Shown piece after piece: positions 1-8,447 of a stretch of 64,000 nucleotides of DNA. The DNA is from Nitrospira sp. (lineage in GTDB: Bacteria; Nitrospirota; Nitrospiria; Nitrospirales; Nitrospiraceae), in contig BQWY01000001.1 of NCBI GenBank assembly GCA_036984305.1, positions 3,369,501-3,433,500 on the forward strand, written 5' to 3'. The translations under genes were made by a program, and so were the position numbers. Under the pieces are notes generated by a model. It saw only the letters and a list, made by a program, of their open reading frames with translations, did not search any database and had not been told where the DNA came from. The stretch's first letter is position 1; each line of letters opens with the position of its first letter.

Positions 1-2
1 TC

Positions 3-503
3 ACGAAAGGCAGCGCATTGGTGTTCGCGCTCTTCATGGTAACCGCCGGGTCGCTGATTCCTAGGGCGTCATGGGCCGATGGGGGCCACGGTCACCGTCA
101 TGGCCACGGCTCGCGGCACGATGCCGGGTCCTTCATCTGGCATGTCCTCCAGGCCAAAGAGGCCCTCGCTCTCACCGACGACCAGGAGATGAAGCTCCGC
201 ACCATCGGCATCACCTACAAGAAGGCGCGTGTCACCAAGACCGCCGAGATGGAATTGGCCGAAATAGACATGCACCAACTGTTGCACGAGAAGCCGATCA
301 AGCATGAGGCCGTCGAGCCCGCGATCCGGAAGGTCTACGCGCTGAAGGCCGACTTGCGGATCGCCTCGGTGCACGCTCGTGAAGAGGCGAAAGCCGTGTT
401 GACGCCCGAACAACAACAGAAGCTGCGGAGCCTTCACAAAGAAAAGCATGGCGCGATGGCGGGCGGACAGGAGAAGAGCTGCAAGGAGTCGGAACGGAGC
501 TAA
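3..503 (+). CDS. Spy/CpxP-like periplasmic protein, 5'-partial
   Basis: Small helical periplasmic protein of the Spy/CpxP/ZraP type, which act as chaperones or metal/envelope-stress partners. A hydrophobic signal segment is followed by SWADGG and a His-rich HGHRHGHGSRH stretch that may bind metal. Two LTxxQ-like motifs, LTDDQ and LTPEQQ, mark the helical fold. A TTG at 18 would give 161 residues, but the frame stays open to the left edge, so the true start probably lies outside the window. It is followed by a second Spy-like gene and a CpxRA-like pair on the same strand, which supports an envelope-stress role. Family call is by motif only. Confidence 0.7.
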   Translation, partial: TKGSALVFALFMVTAGSLIPRASWADGGHGHRHGHGSRHDAGSFIWHVLQAKEALALTDDQEMKLRTIGITYKKARVTKTAEMELAEIDMHQLLHEKPIKHEAVEPAIRKVYALKADLRIASVHAREEAKAVLTPEQQQKLRSLHKEKHGAMAGGQEKSCKESERS

Positions 504-541
504 GTGTCCACCACGGGAGGAGCCGACACAAGGAGGATGTC

Positions 542-1003
542 ATGAAACTGCCGAGTCTCATCGGAACCGTCATCATAATAGGGGGAGTGCTGCTCGGGCT
601 CGTGGCACTCCCCGCCTGCCATCGCCACCACACGCCCGCGGAGCGCGCGGATTGGATGGCACACAAGATCGCGAAGGAACTGGATCTCAATGACGCCCAG
701 AAAGCAAAGCTGGAAGCCCTGAAACTGGAAGTGCTCACGGCCCGAACACAGATCGCCAGCGAACGGGACGCTGTTGCGAATGAGTTACTGAGCCAGGTGC
801 GATCCGACCGCTTGGATGAGGCGAAGTTGCTGGACCTCTTCGAGCAACACCAGACCCTCAAAGCGCGTGTTGCTCCCGGCATTATCGCGAAGGCGGCCGA
901 GTTTCACGCGTCGCTGACGCCTCGACAAAAGGAAGAAGCCGCGGAGCATCTGCAGCACTTCCGCGAGCGCATGCAGGACCGTCATCACGATGCTAAAATG
1001 TGA
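542..1003 (+). CDS. Spy/CpxP-like periplasmic protein (second copy)
   Basis: A 153-residue protein with an N-terminal membrane/signal segment (about residues 5-26, ending LPACHRHH; the Cys is not in a convincing lipobox). A helical body follows with LDLNDAQKAKLEAL and SLTPRQKEEA, the LTxxQ-type repeats of Spy/CpxP/CnrR-like sensors. AAGGAGG lies just before the ATG. It lies 38 nt after the first Spy-like gene and before the response regulator, so the four genes are probably one operon. The His-rich termini (CHRHH, DRHHDAKM) hint at metal binding. It may be the periplasmic inhibitor or sensor for the downstream kinase, which is inference from position. Confidence 0.68.
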   Translation: MKLPSLIGTVIIIGGVLLGLVALPACHRHHTPAERADWMAHKIAKELDLNDAQKAKLEALKLEVLTARTQIASERDAVANELLSQVRSDRLDEAKLLDLFEQHQTLKARVAPGIIAKAAEFHASLTPRQKEEAAEHLQHFRERMQDRHHDAKM

Positions 1004-1088
1004 CGGGGGCGTCGCCGTGTCGACGGTATCGGCGGGGCGAGGGATCGTAGGGGCCTCCCTCGCCCCGCCGGCGCCTCTAGTTCGGCCT

Positions 1089-1841
1089 ATGACCTCGTAC
1101 GACACCGTCATTCTCGTCATCGACGACGACCGCGCGCTGAACGAGCTGCTCACATCCTATTTGCAGCAATTCGGCATGCACGTGCTCACCGCCACCACGC
1201 CCGACGCCGGTCTGAAACTTCTACGAGACACCCCGCCCTCCCTGGTCATTCTCGACCTGATGCTCCCCGGGCGGGATGGGTTCGCCGTCTGCCGGGAGAT
1301 TCGTCGGGACAGCACAGTACCCATTATCATGCTCACGGCGAGAGGTGATCTGGCGGATCGCGTCGCCGGCCTCGAATTGGGCGCGGACGATTACCTCGCC
1401 AAACCGTTCGAGCCACGCGAACTCGTGGCTCGGATTCAGACCGTGCTGCGTCGGAGCGGCGATTCTCGTTCAGCCGTATCGAGAGAGGTTCTGCAGGCAG
1501 AAGGTCTGACGGTCGACCTGCGCAGCCGCACCGCGCAACTCGACGGGGTGTCCGTCGACTTGACGACGATGGAGTTTGAGCTGTTGGCCATCTTTTTCAA
1601 AAATCCCGGCACCGTGCTCAGCCGCGATCAGATCATGGAACAAGTGCGCGGCGTCGATTGGGACGCGTACAACCGTTCCATCGACGTCGCCATGAGCCGC
1701 CTCCGGCACAAACTCCACGACGATCCGAAGCGTCCCCGCTATTTCAGGACAGTCTGGGGCACAGGATATCTCTTCATACCCATACCCCAGGTCACCACGC
1801 CTGATGCGCCCGATGGCACGGCGGAGTCGTCGCATGGCTGA
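1089..1841 (+). CDS. cpxR-like: OmpR/CpxR-family response regulator
   Basis: A 250-residue response regulator. The receiver domain (about 5-122) has acidic residues in VIDDDRAL, phosphoacceptor Asp56 in LVILDLMLPG, Thr83 and Lys105 in LAKPF. The C-terminal OmpR-type winged helix (about 140-238) contains LSRDQIMEQVRG and VDVAMSRLRHKL-like recognition elements. The ATG at 1089 is preferred because the receiver begins directly after it; an upstream in-frame start at 990 would add 33 residues without receiver features. It overlaps the kinase gene by 8 nt, so the two are translationally coupled. Spy-like genes upstream point to envelope-stress signalling. Confidence 0.88.
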   Translation: MTSYDTVILVIDDDRALNELLTSYLQQFGMHVLTATTPDAGLKLLRDTPPSLVILDLMLPGRDGFAVCREIRRDSTVPIIMLTARGDLADRVAGLELGADDYLAKPFEPRELVARIQTVLRRSGDSRSAVSREVLQAEGLTVDLRSRTAQLDGVSVDLTTMEFELLAIFFKNPGTVLSRDQIMEQVRGVDWDAYNRSIDVAMSRLRHKLHDDPKRPRYFRTVWGTGYLFIPIPQVTTPDAPDGTAESSHG

Positions 1842-3159
1842 CACCGGCCGTGTCTTTGGAGGTCACCGCTCCATTTTCTTCAAACTCTTCCTGATCTACG
1901 TCGTCACGACGGTGGCCCTCGTCGCCGCCGTGGGCGGGTATGGTCGGATGGTCCTGCGCAACGACGATCTTCGGCAGACCCGAACCCGTCTCTTAGCCCA
2001 CTCCCTGCGCGCGATCATCGAAGAACTCGGCCAGCCTCCGGACCGGTCGCGTGCCGTCCAGCTCGCGCAGGAGACGGGCATGCAGGTCCGAGTCGAGGAG
2101 CCCGGCTCAAGCTGGGCTACGGACGATCGTCTCCCTGACAGTGCCGCATTGAAGGACGCCCACGTTCATAACGATCTCGGCATGGTCATGGGGCACGACC
2201 GGGGGCGTCGCTTTGTCATCTTGGAACAGGGTGAGCGTCGGTTCCTATTTTTCTTCGGCGACAAGTCCCGATTCGAGGCAGAACACCTGGCGGTGATCAT
2301 CGTCTTGATCGGGTTGATTCTGGGAACCAGCTACGTGGTGGTCCGCCGGCTGTTCCGTCCTCTGGATTGGCTCGGCCACGGCGTGGAGGAAATTGCGGCA
2401 GGCAATCTGGCACACCAGGTCCCCGTCCGTTCGCGGGACGAACTGGGCCGCTTGACGGTCGCACTGAACGACATGGTCACCCGTATCCGCGCCATGTTGC
2501 AGGCGCGGGATCGCCTGTTGCTCGACGTGAGTCACGAACTGCGCACCCCCCTGACTCGCATGAAGGTCGCTCTGGAGTTCATTAAGGACGAGCCGGGGCG
2601 GAATACAATCCAGCAGGAAGTGCGCGAGTTGGAAGCCATGGTCACGGAGTTGCTGGAGTCCGAACGGCTCAACAGCGGGTACGGCGGCCTGCAAAAACAA
2701 GAGACCGACCTTGTCGCCGTCATTCGCACACTCGCGGACGTGTACCGGACGCAGAAGCCCGGCATTCGAATCGACGCGCCCGCGTCGCTCACCTTCGCCC
2801 TCGACCAGCATCGAGCGACAATGGCGATACGGAACGTCGTCGAGAACGCACTGAAGCATACCGCACCGGACGGCGAACCAGTGGAAATCCGCATCGAGAA
2901 GACCTCTCACATCGTCAGGGTATCGGTTCACGATCACGGGCCTGGTATTCCGAGGGAGGAGCAGGGGTTGATCTTCGAGCCGTTTTATCGCGTGGACAAG
3001 TCACGCACCCGTGCAACGGGTGGATACGGCCTGGGGCTCAGTCTTGCCAAAAAAATCATGATCGCACATGGCGGAGACATCCTGGTCGACAGCCAACCGG
3101 GGTTGGGCACCACGTTCAGCCTGATTTTTCCCCCGTGTGATCCGCTAGCAGTGCGGTAG
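1834..3159 (+). CDS. cpxA-like: CpxA-like sensor histidine kinase
   Basis: A 441-residue membrane histidine kinase. Membrane segments lie near 15-35 and 152-172 and bracket a periplasmic sensor loop of about 115 residues. A HAMP linker follows, then the H-box DVSHELRTPL with His234, an N-box (VVENALKHT), and the G boxes DHGPGIP and GGYGLGLSLA. The ATG at 1834 overlaps the regulator stop; in-frame ATGs at 1804 and 1813 would extend deeper into the regulator gene. It should phosphorylate the adjacent OmpR-type regulator. The sensor loop is not closely recognisable, so the stimulus is unknown. Confidence 0.88.
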   Translation: MADTGRVFGGHRSIFFKLFLIYVVTTVALVAAVGGYGRMVLRNDDLRQTRTRLLAHSLRAIIEELGQPPDRSRAVQLAQETGMQVRVEEPGSSWATDDRLPDSAALKDAHVHNDLGMVMGHDRGRRFVILEQGERRFLFFFGDKSRFEAEHLAVIIVLIGLILGTSYVVVRRLFRPLDWLGHGVEEIAAGNLAHQVPVRSRDELGRLTVALNDMVTRIRAMLQARDRLLLDVSHELRTPLTRMKVALEFIKDEPGRNTIQQEVRELEAMVTELLESERLNSGYGGLQKQETDLVAVIRTLADVYRTQKPGIRIDAPASLTFALDQHRATMAIRNVVENALKHTAPDGEPVEIRIEKTSHIVRVSVHDHGPGIPREEQGLIFEPFYRVDKSRTRATGGYGLGLSLAKKIMIAHGGDILVDSQPGLGTTFSLIFPPCDPLAVR

Positions 3160-3348
3160 GGGGCTCCACACGCGCGAGGTCTCTCCCGCCAAGGACAATT
3201 ACTAATCCAGTGCTTGCTCATGCGCAAGTTGACACGCTCAGACGCAACGCCGACAGCCACCTTCCATGTCGCATAGGAAGACACCTCATGTTCCGTCGGC
3301 CGCTTCCGTCCGGACGAAGCGTGTCGACCCAGCGCTGGCCCACGTTTG

Positions 3349-4716
3349 CTAGAACTGACTCGCAAACGGCGTCATCAGGGTCCCGACGATCCGGCCGAAC
3401 CAGCTACGGTCTTCCAAGCTCTCGCGCGAAACAATTCTGGAGTGTGTGAGATCCTCCTCGAGGATCTCCTCCACGCGCGTGGCGATTGTGGCGCTGTAGA
3501 AGATCACGTTCAATTCATCGTTGAGCGCCATGGAACGATTGTCGAAGTTCATGCTGCCGACCGTGGACCAGACTCCGTCGATCGTCATCGCTTTGGTATG
3601 CAGGAGGGCCGGAGCATATTCGTAAATTTCGATGCCGGCATCCAGTAAGGCGCCAAAGTCCTCCCGTTGCGTCTCCTGCACCATGTATTCAACCCAAGCC
3701 TCTCGGATGACGCTCGGAACTAGGACACGGATGGACACTCCACGTTGTACCGCCTCGACCAAGGCGGACTTCATTTGGTCGTCAAGAATGAGATACGGGG
3801 TCGAGATCAGAATCGACTGTTTCGCTGACATGATCGCCTGCAAGAAGACCTCGTAGAGGGCATAGTTGTCTCTGGTAGGGGAACTCCGGACGATCTGTGC
3901 CTGGACAGGGCCGTCGTTGATGGTCACGGCAGCGTAGGCCAGGTACTCGTCTCCTCCCAGGACGACAGTGGTCGCCTCCTTCCAGTGCTCGATAAACGCC
4001 TCCTGCAATTGCTGGACAACCGGTCCCTCGAGCCGTACGTTCGTTTCCCGCCAGTGCCCCTTGGTGAGGCCGTCGCCGCTCCAACTCTCGTCAATGCCGT
4101 AGCCGCCCGTGATGCCGATCCGGCCGTCCACGACAACAACTCGACGATGGTTTCGTTTGTTGGTCTTTTCTAAGTTCCAAATGGTTTTTGGTCGAAACTC
4201 GGCGACGAGCTGGCATCCCGCCTCTTTGAGCCGATCACCATAATCTTTCGGAAACTCTTCCGAGCCGTGTGCATCCAACAGGATGGAGGCACGTACGCCA
4301 GCCCGGCAACGCTCTTCGAAGATCGTCACGATATTTTCGCCGATGGCGCTTCGGCGAAAGATGAACGCTTCGAACGTAATGGTCTGTTTCGCCGCCCGCA
4401 GTTCATCAAGTAGGACCGGAAACGTTTCGTTCCCGTTGAGCAGAATGTCGACCTTGTTGTCGCCGCTGATCGGCGCACCGGTGAATCCTTCCAATACCTT
4501 TTTGAGGGACGGGTCGGAAATCGACAGCCGCGGGAGTGTGAGTTGAGGCGGCTGCTGGGCGCACCCGGTCCATAGAAATAGGCACACAAGGCTCCATGCG
4601 ACACAGAGACCCACCGAACGATTCGACCCGTCAGGCCCCCCGCGAAGGGATCGCGGGTGCGTGGTAGAATGAGAATTTTCGAGACTGCTCCGGCCAGCTC
4701 GCTTCATCCACCCCAT
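3349..4716 (-). CDS. Phospholipase D-superfamily protein, cardiolipin synthase-like lipoprotein
   Basis: PLD-superfamily protein with two HKD regions, as in bacterial cardiolipin synthases. The first is HRRVVVVDGRIGITGG, with Arg where the motif normally has Lys. The second, HTKAMTID followed by STVGSMNFDNRS, is canonical. A lipobox-like LFLWTGC near residue 52 suggests a membrane-anchored lipoprotein. If so, the true start is downstream of the first ATG, possibly GTG at 4614; the ATG at 4716 lies only 24 nt from the divergent YjdF-like start and leaves no room for promoters. Cardiolipin synthesis is the family expectation, but the imperfect first HKD makes a phosphodiesterase role possible. 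Confidence 0.75.
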   Translation of the reverse strand: MGWMKRAGRSSLENSHSTTHPRSLRGGPDGSNRSVGLCVAWSLVCLFLWTGCAQQPPQLTLPRLSISDPSLKKVLEGFTGAPISGDNKVDILLNGNETFPVLLDELRAAKQTITFEAFIFRRSAIGENIVTIFEERCRAGVRASILLDAHGSEEFPKDYGDRLKEAGCQLVAEFRPKTIWNLEKTNKRNHRRVVVVDGRIGITGGYGIDESWSGDGLTKGHWRETNVRLEGPVVQQLQEAFIEHWKEATTVVLGGDEYLAYAAVTINDGPVQAQIVRSSPTRDNYALYEVFLQAIMSAKQSILISTPYLILDDQMKSALVEAVQRGVSIRVLVPSVIREAWVEYMVQETQREDFGALLDAGIEIYEYAPALLHTKAMTIDGVWSTVGSMNFDNRSMALNDELNVIFYSATIATRVEEILEEDLTHSRIVSRESLEDRSWFGRIVGTLMTPFASQF

Positions 4717-4740
4717 CCCTTTAACGGAGGCCTCGACCCG

Positions 4741-5448
4741 ATGCGGATGCTGATTACAGACTTGGCGACGCCTCGGGGGCCGTTGCTCGCTAAGCTCATG
4801 CTTGTCTGGTATATGACGCTGTTCCTACTCATGGCCATCTCCCCCGTGGACCCACGAATTTGGTGGGGCGCTAATGTGCTGCCTATTATATTTGTCACGG
4901 CGCTGGTCGTCACGTTTCGGCGCTTCCCACTGTCCACGACTTCTTACCTGCTCATCAGTCTCTGGCTCACGCTACACACTATCGCCGTCCATTATACGTA
5001 TCCACAAGTACCGATGGGATTGTGGCTCGATCAATGGTTCGATTTTCAACGCAACCATTTTGATCGGATCGTCCATTTTGCCTTTGGCTTTCTCTTCACC
5101 CCGCCGCTGGCGGAGATCTTCCGGAGGGTGGCCACGGCACGGGGATGGTTACTTCCCTATCTTGTGATCATCAGTATTCTGGGATTTAGCGCGCTCTGGG
5201 AAATTGCCGAGGCGTGGATTGGGCAAATCGCTCATCCCGACGTCGAACGAGCCATGGTGGGACATCAGGGAGATGTCTGGGATCCCCAGCGCGACATGGC
5301 ATCGGCCTTCTACGGGTCATTGGCGTGTGTGGGCTTGCTGCAACTGGCGCGAAGGTTCAAGCAGGCGCGGAAGGAGCCGCTGCCGGAAGAGGCAGCGGAA
5401 GAAATGACCGCCGTATCGATACGAGCCTCAGTTCAGGAGGAGCGGTAG
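4741..5448 (+). CDS. YjdF/DUF2238-family inner membrane protein
   Basis: A 235-residue integral membrane protein with about six hydrophobic helices. It carries charged signatures typical of YjdF/DUF2238, notably FDFQRNHFDRIVHF and a C-terminal GDVWDPQRDM segment. ALWEIAEAW in the fifth helix is also typical. An upstream in-frame ATG at 4657 is disfavoured: ACGGAGG lies just before 4741, and the 28 extra residues are not membrane-like. It is divergent from the PLD-like gene. Function of the family is unknown. Confidence 0.72.
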   Translation: MRMLITDLATPRGPLLAKLMLVWYMTLFLLMAISPVDPRIWWGANVLPIIFVTALVVTFRRFPLSTTSYLLISLWLTLHTIAVHYTYPQVPMGLWLDQWFDFQRNHFDRIVHFAFGFLFTPPLAEIFRRVATARGWLLPYLVIISILGFSALWEIAEAWIGQIAHPDVERAMVGHQGDVWDPQRDMASAFYGSLACVGLLQLARRFKQARKEPLPEEAAEEMTAVSIRASVQEER

Positions 5449-5716
5449 CCTGGAATGTCAGAACTCCATCAGCTCCATGACAGCGTTGATACACAGCTCC
5501 CATTATTTGGACATGAAGCCGATAAAGATACATGCAGTATCCAATGCGATACGAAGAGCACCCTATCCCAATATCGCGGCACCGCGATCCCAGGCCAACC
5601 GTTCCTTCTGAATATAGCGCTTCCGGCCTCAACAGCGGTCCGGATACCGCTCACACGTGGACTTCTCCGTCATGGCACCACCATTGCAGATCCACTGGCT
5701 CAGAGGAGGTGCCGTC

Positions 5717-5956
5717 ATGAAAGAATTTCTTGTCGTCATCGTTGCATTATCAGTCTGCATGATGCTGTTTGCCACGCCACCGTCATCGGGACTCCCTGCT
5801 GCACGCACATCCGACACGCTCGCGAGGTACTGGGTCAATCCAGATGGCGCACGCGGAGCACCTAACGGAGCGCCTCGAGGTGAATCGGCTCGAGCGATCG
5901 CGATGTGGACGAATCCGGGGGGAGAGAAAGGATCGTTGGATTCGACGACTCCATAG
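5717..5956 (+). CDS. Small secreted protein, unknown
   Basis: A 79-residue reading frame starting MKEFLVVIVALSVCMMLF, a clear Sec signal or membrane segment, followed by a Gly/Ala/Pro-rich hydrophilic tail. GAGGAGGT at 5703-5710 lies at good spacing before the ATG, which is the main reason for calling it. It shows no recognised domain and sits alone between the YjdF-like gene and a convergent acetyltransferase. Confidence 0.5.
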   Translation: MKEFLVVIVALSVCMMLFATPPSSGLPAARTSDTLARYWVNPDGARGAPNGAPRGESARAIAMWTNPGGEKGSLDSTTP

Positions 5957-5993
5957 GCCTCGTCCTGCGGGGACGACGACGCATTTCTCGCAG

Positions 5994-6494
5994 CTACGGT
6001 CCGAACCCGAGCGTCCGATACATGACAAGGGCGTCGACGTACCCCATTCGCGGGTGATGAAACGCCCCGGGCAATCGCCCGACGATCTCGAAGCCGCAGC
6101 GTTGCCAGAGCCGCACGGCACGATGGTTGGTACTCACCACGAGATTGAACTGCATAGCCAGGAAGCCGCGCGCGTGCGCGCGGGCTATGGAATGCTCGCA
6201 CATCGCGCGACCGATCCCGCGTCCGGTTGCCCATGCCCCGGTGACATACCCGCAATTCGCCACGTGCGCGCCCCCGGCGAGACAATTGGAGCGCAAGTAG
6301 TACGTGCCTGCAATCTCCCCATCGTCCCGTGCGACGAAGGCTTCATGGCTGGGTGAAAACCAGTAGGCCAGCGCGTTCGCGCGATCCAAGTCACGTGGCA
6401 ACGGGTACGTCTCCCCGGCGGCGATGGTCGGCGCCAGGATGTCCCACACGGCGCCGTGATCCTCGAGCGTGGCCGTTGCGATATGAATCGGCAT
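5994..6494 (-). CDS. GNAT-family N-acetyltransferase
   Basis: A 166-residue GNAT protein. The acetyl-CoA-binding motif A is VTGAWATGRGIGRAM, and the C-terminal part has LWQRCGFEIVGRLPGAF, the usual strand pair of the fold. Start chosen at 6494 (MPIHIATAT) because GAGGAAGAGGAG lies immediately upstream; the longer frame to 6536 adds 14 residues without fold features. It resembles phosphinothricin/amino-group acetyltransferases, but the substrate cannot be read from sequence. It is convergent with the small secreted gene and co-directional with the methyltransferase at 6610-7236. Confidence 0.82.
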   Translation of the reverse strand: MPIHIATATLEDHGAVWDILAPTIAAGETYPLPRDLDRANALAYWFSPSHEAFVARDDGEIAGTYYLRSNCLAGGAHVANCGYVTGAWATGRGIGRAMCEHSIARAHARGFLAMQFNLVVSTNHRAVRLWQRCGFEIVGRLPGAFHHPRMGYVDALVMYRTLGFGP

Positions 6495-6609
6495 CTCCTC
6501 TTCCTCGCGCAAAGCGGACCTTGTCGATGCCGACACGAAGATTCAACCCTCCCTGTTGCGTCTGGCGATGACGCAACTCACCATCGTGCTGGAAGCGGTG
6601 GAATCAACC

Positions 6610-7236
6610 TTATTCATCCCTGAGCGCAAACACCTGGAAGTGCTGGCGGTCGATCACATCGAAATCCGACACAAGCCGATAGCCGGCAGACTCCATTTCA
6701 CGTCGGACCACCTCTTTGGCCGTCCCGTGCCCCAGCAGTCCCGAGAAGAAACCATGCGGATGGAACTCCAGGATCGCGACTCGCCCGTCTGCCTTGAGCT
6801 GTCCGGCCATTGAGCGGAAATATTCTACACGGGCATCCATATGATGGTAGGTGTCACAGCTGAACACCAGGTCCACGGGCTCCGGCAGATTCGCGCGTTC
6901 AGGGCTGGCACGGACCGGCACGACGTTGGTCGCTCGGCGAGACGTCCGTGCTTGCGCGAGCATCTCCAATGCCGTGTCGTTGATCTCGACCGCATACACC
7001 ATCCCATCCGGTCCTACGGCCTTGGCAAGATACCAGGTGAAGTACCCTCCCCCGGCACCGAGATCCGCCACATTGGAACCCGGCGCAATCTCCAGCATCT
7101 CGATCACGGTCTTGGGTTTCTGCCACACATCCCGCGACGGATCATTCATGTGTCGATAGGCCAGCTCGGCACAACCGGCAAGCCATAGACTGCTCGCAAC
7201 CAGGGCGCTGATAACTGTGCGCGTTGGCATACTCAT
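6610..7236 (-). CDS. Class I SAM-dependent methyltransferase with lipoprotein signal
   Basis: A 208-residue protein. Residues 1-22 look like a lipoprotein signal (TVISALVASSLWLAGC, Cys22). The rest is a class I methyltransferase fold: motif I VADLGAGGGYFTWYLA, an acidic residue after strand 2 in VYAVEIND, and DLVFSCDTYHHM as motif IV. GRVAILEFHPHG is the post-IV strand. SAM is cytosolic, so a periplasmic location would be odd; it could be a non-enzymatic or retargeted member. Weak ribosome site, so the start could also be the ATG at 7230; both keep the signal. Substrate unknown. Confidence 0.75.
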   Translation of the reverse strand: MSMPTRTVISALVASSLWLAGCAELAYRHMNDPSRDVWQKPKTVIEMLEIAPGSNVADLGAGGGYFTWYLAKAVGPDGMVYAVEINDTALEMLAQARTSRRATNVVPVRASPERANLPEPVDLVFSCDTYHHMDARVEYFRSMAGQLKADGRVAILEFHPHGFFSGLLGHGTAKEVVRREMESAGYRLVSDFDVIDRQHFQVFALRDE

Positions 7237-7316
7237 CCGCCATTTGCATTCAACAGGCCGAGTCCCTCCACGACATCATGCCCGCCGGGATTTCGAACCG
7301 CGCCATTCCACGGCGC

Positions 7317-7706
7317 TCACCTGGCGTCCTCGGTTCGGTGGCAGATTTCGAGGCGGTTGCCGGAGGGATCCTCAAAAAACACCGCATAATACCCCGGTCC
7401 TTCAGCATAGTCGGGTCCTTCGACATTTCGGGCCCCTGCCAGGACGACAAGCTCCGCAAGCCGGTCCACCTCGGTGGTACTGTCTGCCCAGAACGCAATT
7501 CGGCATTCGTTCGGCACGTGCTTCGCTGACTCGGTGATCCCGAAAAATATCCCAGACCCGCAGGCTGCCTCCGTTTCGAACTGCAGCCACCCTGGAACTC
7601 CGGCATTCCGCGTGAACCCCAGCGCGGGTAGCAGCGTCTCATAGAAGGGACGTGCCTCGGTGAGATTCCGCACCCGTAGATCGATATGATCAAATCGTTT
7701 CGGCAC
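7317..7706 (-). CDS. VOC/glyoxalase-superfamily protein
   Basis: A small vicinal-oxygen-chelate protein (129 residues from a GTG at 7706). It starts MPKRFDHIDLRVRNL, the usual beta-alpha-beta opening with a metal-ligand His, and ends AVFFEDPSGNRLEICHR, which carries the second Glu ligand. AGAGG lies before the GTG; a TTG at 7724 is the alternative start. Such proteins include glyoxalases, dioxygenases and antibiotic-resistance binders. The length fits the single-module glyoxalase-like class. Substrate unknown. Confidence 0.78.
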   Translation of the reverse strand: MPKRFDHIDLRVRNLTEARPFYETLLPALGFTRNAGVPGWLQFETEAACGSGIFFGITESAKHVPNECRIAFWADSTTEVDRLAELVVLAGARNVEGPDYAEGPGYYAVFFEDPSGNRLEICHRTEDAR

Positions 7707-7786
7707 GGGTAACCTCTCTTGCAAGATGCCTGATGAGAGGGTCCCCCGGCGAGGCGTCGCGGGAAGGACGAAGTACCGCCGGCTGC

Positions 7787-8011
7787 CTATTTGACGCAGC
7801 TGACCGCGGGATCACTCCCGCCCTGGGAAGGAAGCATGCGATCGAGCAAAAAGTATACGGGGCAGAAGCCCGTCATGCCACTCTGAATCAACGTCACGCC
7901 GATCACGGCCGGCACGAGCAGCCAGTACGCGCTGGCATAATGCCCCAGCGCGACTCCGATCGTCACCACAAGCCCCACGATCGTGTCGTGAATGCGTCGT
8001 TTCCGGATCAT
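7787..8011 (-). CDS. DUF2892 (YgaP transmembrane-like) small membrane protein
   Basis: A 74-residue protein with two closely spaced membrane helices (about 10-27 and 30-47), a Gly-rich turn and the motif GMTGFCPVYFLLDRML. This matches the DUF2892/YgaP membrane domain, which in YgaP is fused to rhodanese; here it stands alone. GGAGG precedes the ATG at 8011. Function unknown. Confidence 0.72.
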   Translation of the reverse strand: MIRKRRIHDTIVGLVVTIGVALGHYASAYWLLVPAVIGVTLIQSGMTGFCPVYFLLDRMLPSQGGSDPAVSCVK

Positions 8012-8252
8012 GATACGTCCTCCATTGGGGGGTGGGAGAACTGTACGTTTATCAAGCGGACGTCATGAACGTCCGATTAGGCTAATCCCGTCTCGCCATC
8101 CTGTCAAGGCTCTCAACGACACGCATGGACAGCAACACCATCGAGCACAGGCCCGCGCGTACCACGTCATCGGGGCCCGGTAGGATCTGAAGACCGATCG
8201 TCGCGCGAACGCGTGCCTCACCGCATTTCGTCGGGTGACGGATTCTTGAGGG

Positions 8253-8280
8253 TTGACACGGTTGGAGAGCGTGATACCGT
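8253..8280 (+). promoter_or_regulatory. Candidate sigma70-type promoter
   Basis: A perfect TTGACA (8253-8258) is followed after 16 nt by TACCGT (8275-8280), a poor -10 match. It lies about 170 nt before the SDR gene, the only plausible downstream target. Sequence match only. Confidence 0.35.
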
Positions 8281-8402
8281 ACGCGGGATTACGGCACAAC
8301 GTGCACCCCACGGCTTCCGTGGTCGACGGGGTCATGGCAGTGAACGCCTCATAGCTTTCCAATACTGTGCCATGGCGCACGAGTCACCACTTATGAGCGG
8401 TT

Positions 8403-8421
8403 ATCTTCCAGTCTGGAAGAT
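8403..8421. promoter_or_regulatory. Inverted repeat upstream of SDR gene
   Basis: ATCTTCCA-GTC-TGGAAGAT is a perfect 8-bp inverted repeat with a 3-nt centre. It ends 26 nt before the SDR start codon and 14 nt before its GGAGG. It could be an operator or an mRNA hairpin near the ribosome site. Confidence 0.4.
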
Positions 8422-8447
8422 TGGACGCAATCACCGGAGGATTTGTC

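Larger units (their letters stand above)
8012..8447. other. Intergenic region with promoter-like elements
   Basis: No convincing gene is seen here. The left part precedes the minus-strand DUF2892 gene. The right part is the probable leader of the SDR gene, holding a TTGACA box and an inverted repeat listed separately. A minus-strand open frame of about 105 codons at 8063-8380 has no domain, ribosome site or natural composition and is not called. Confidence 0.5.

Noticed and set aside
7275-7320. tRNA-like T-arm sequence (TTCGAAA)
   Set aside because: The flanking arms do not pair and no acceptor stem or anticodon arm can be built.
8063-8380. Minus-strand frame of 105 codons
   Set aside because: Cys/Arg-rich with no ribosome site or family; likely chance.
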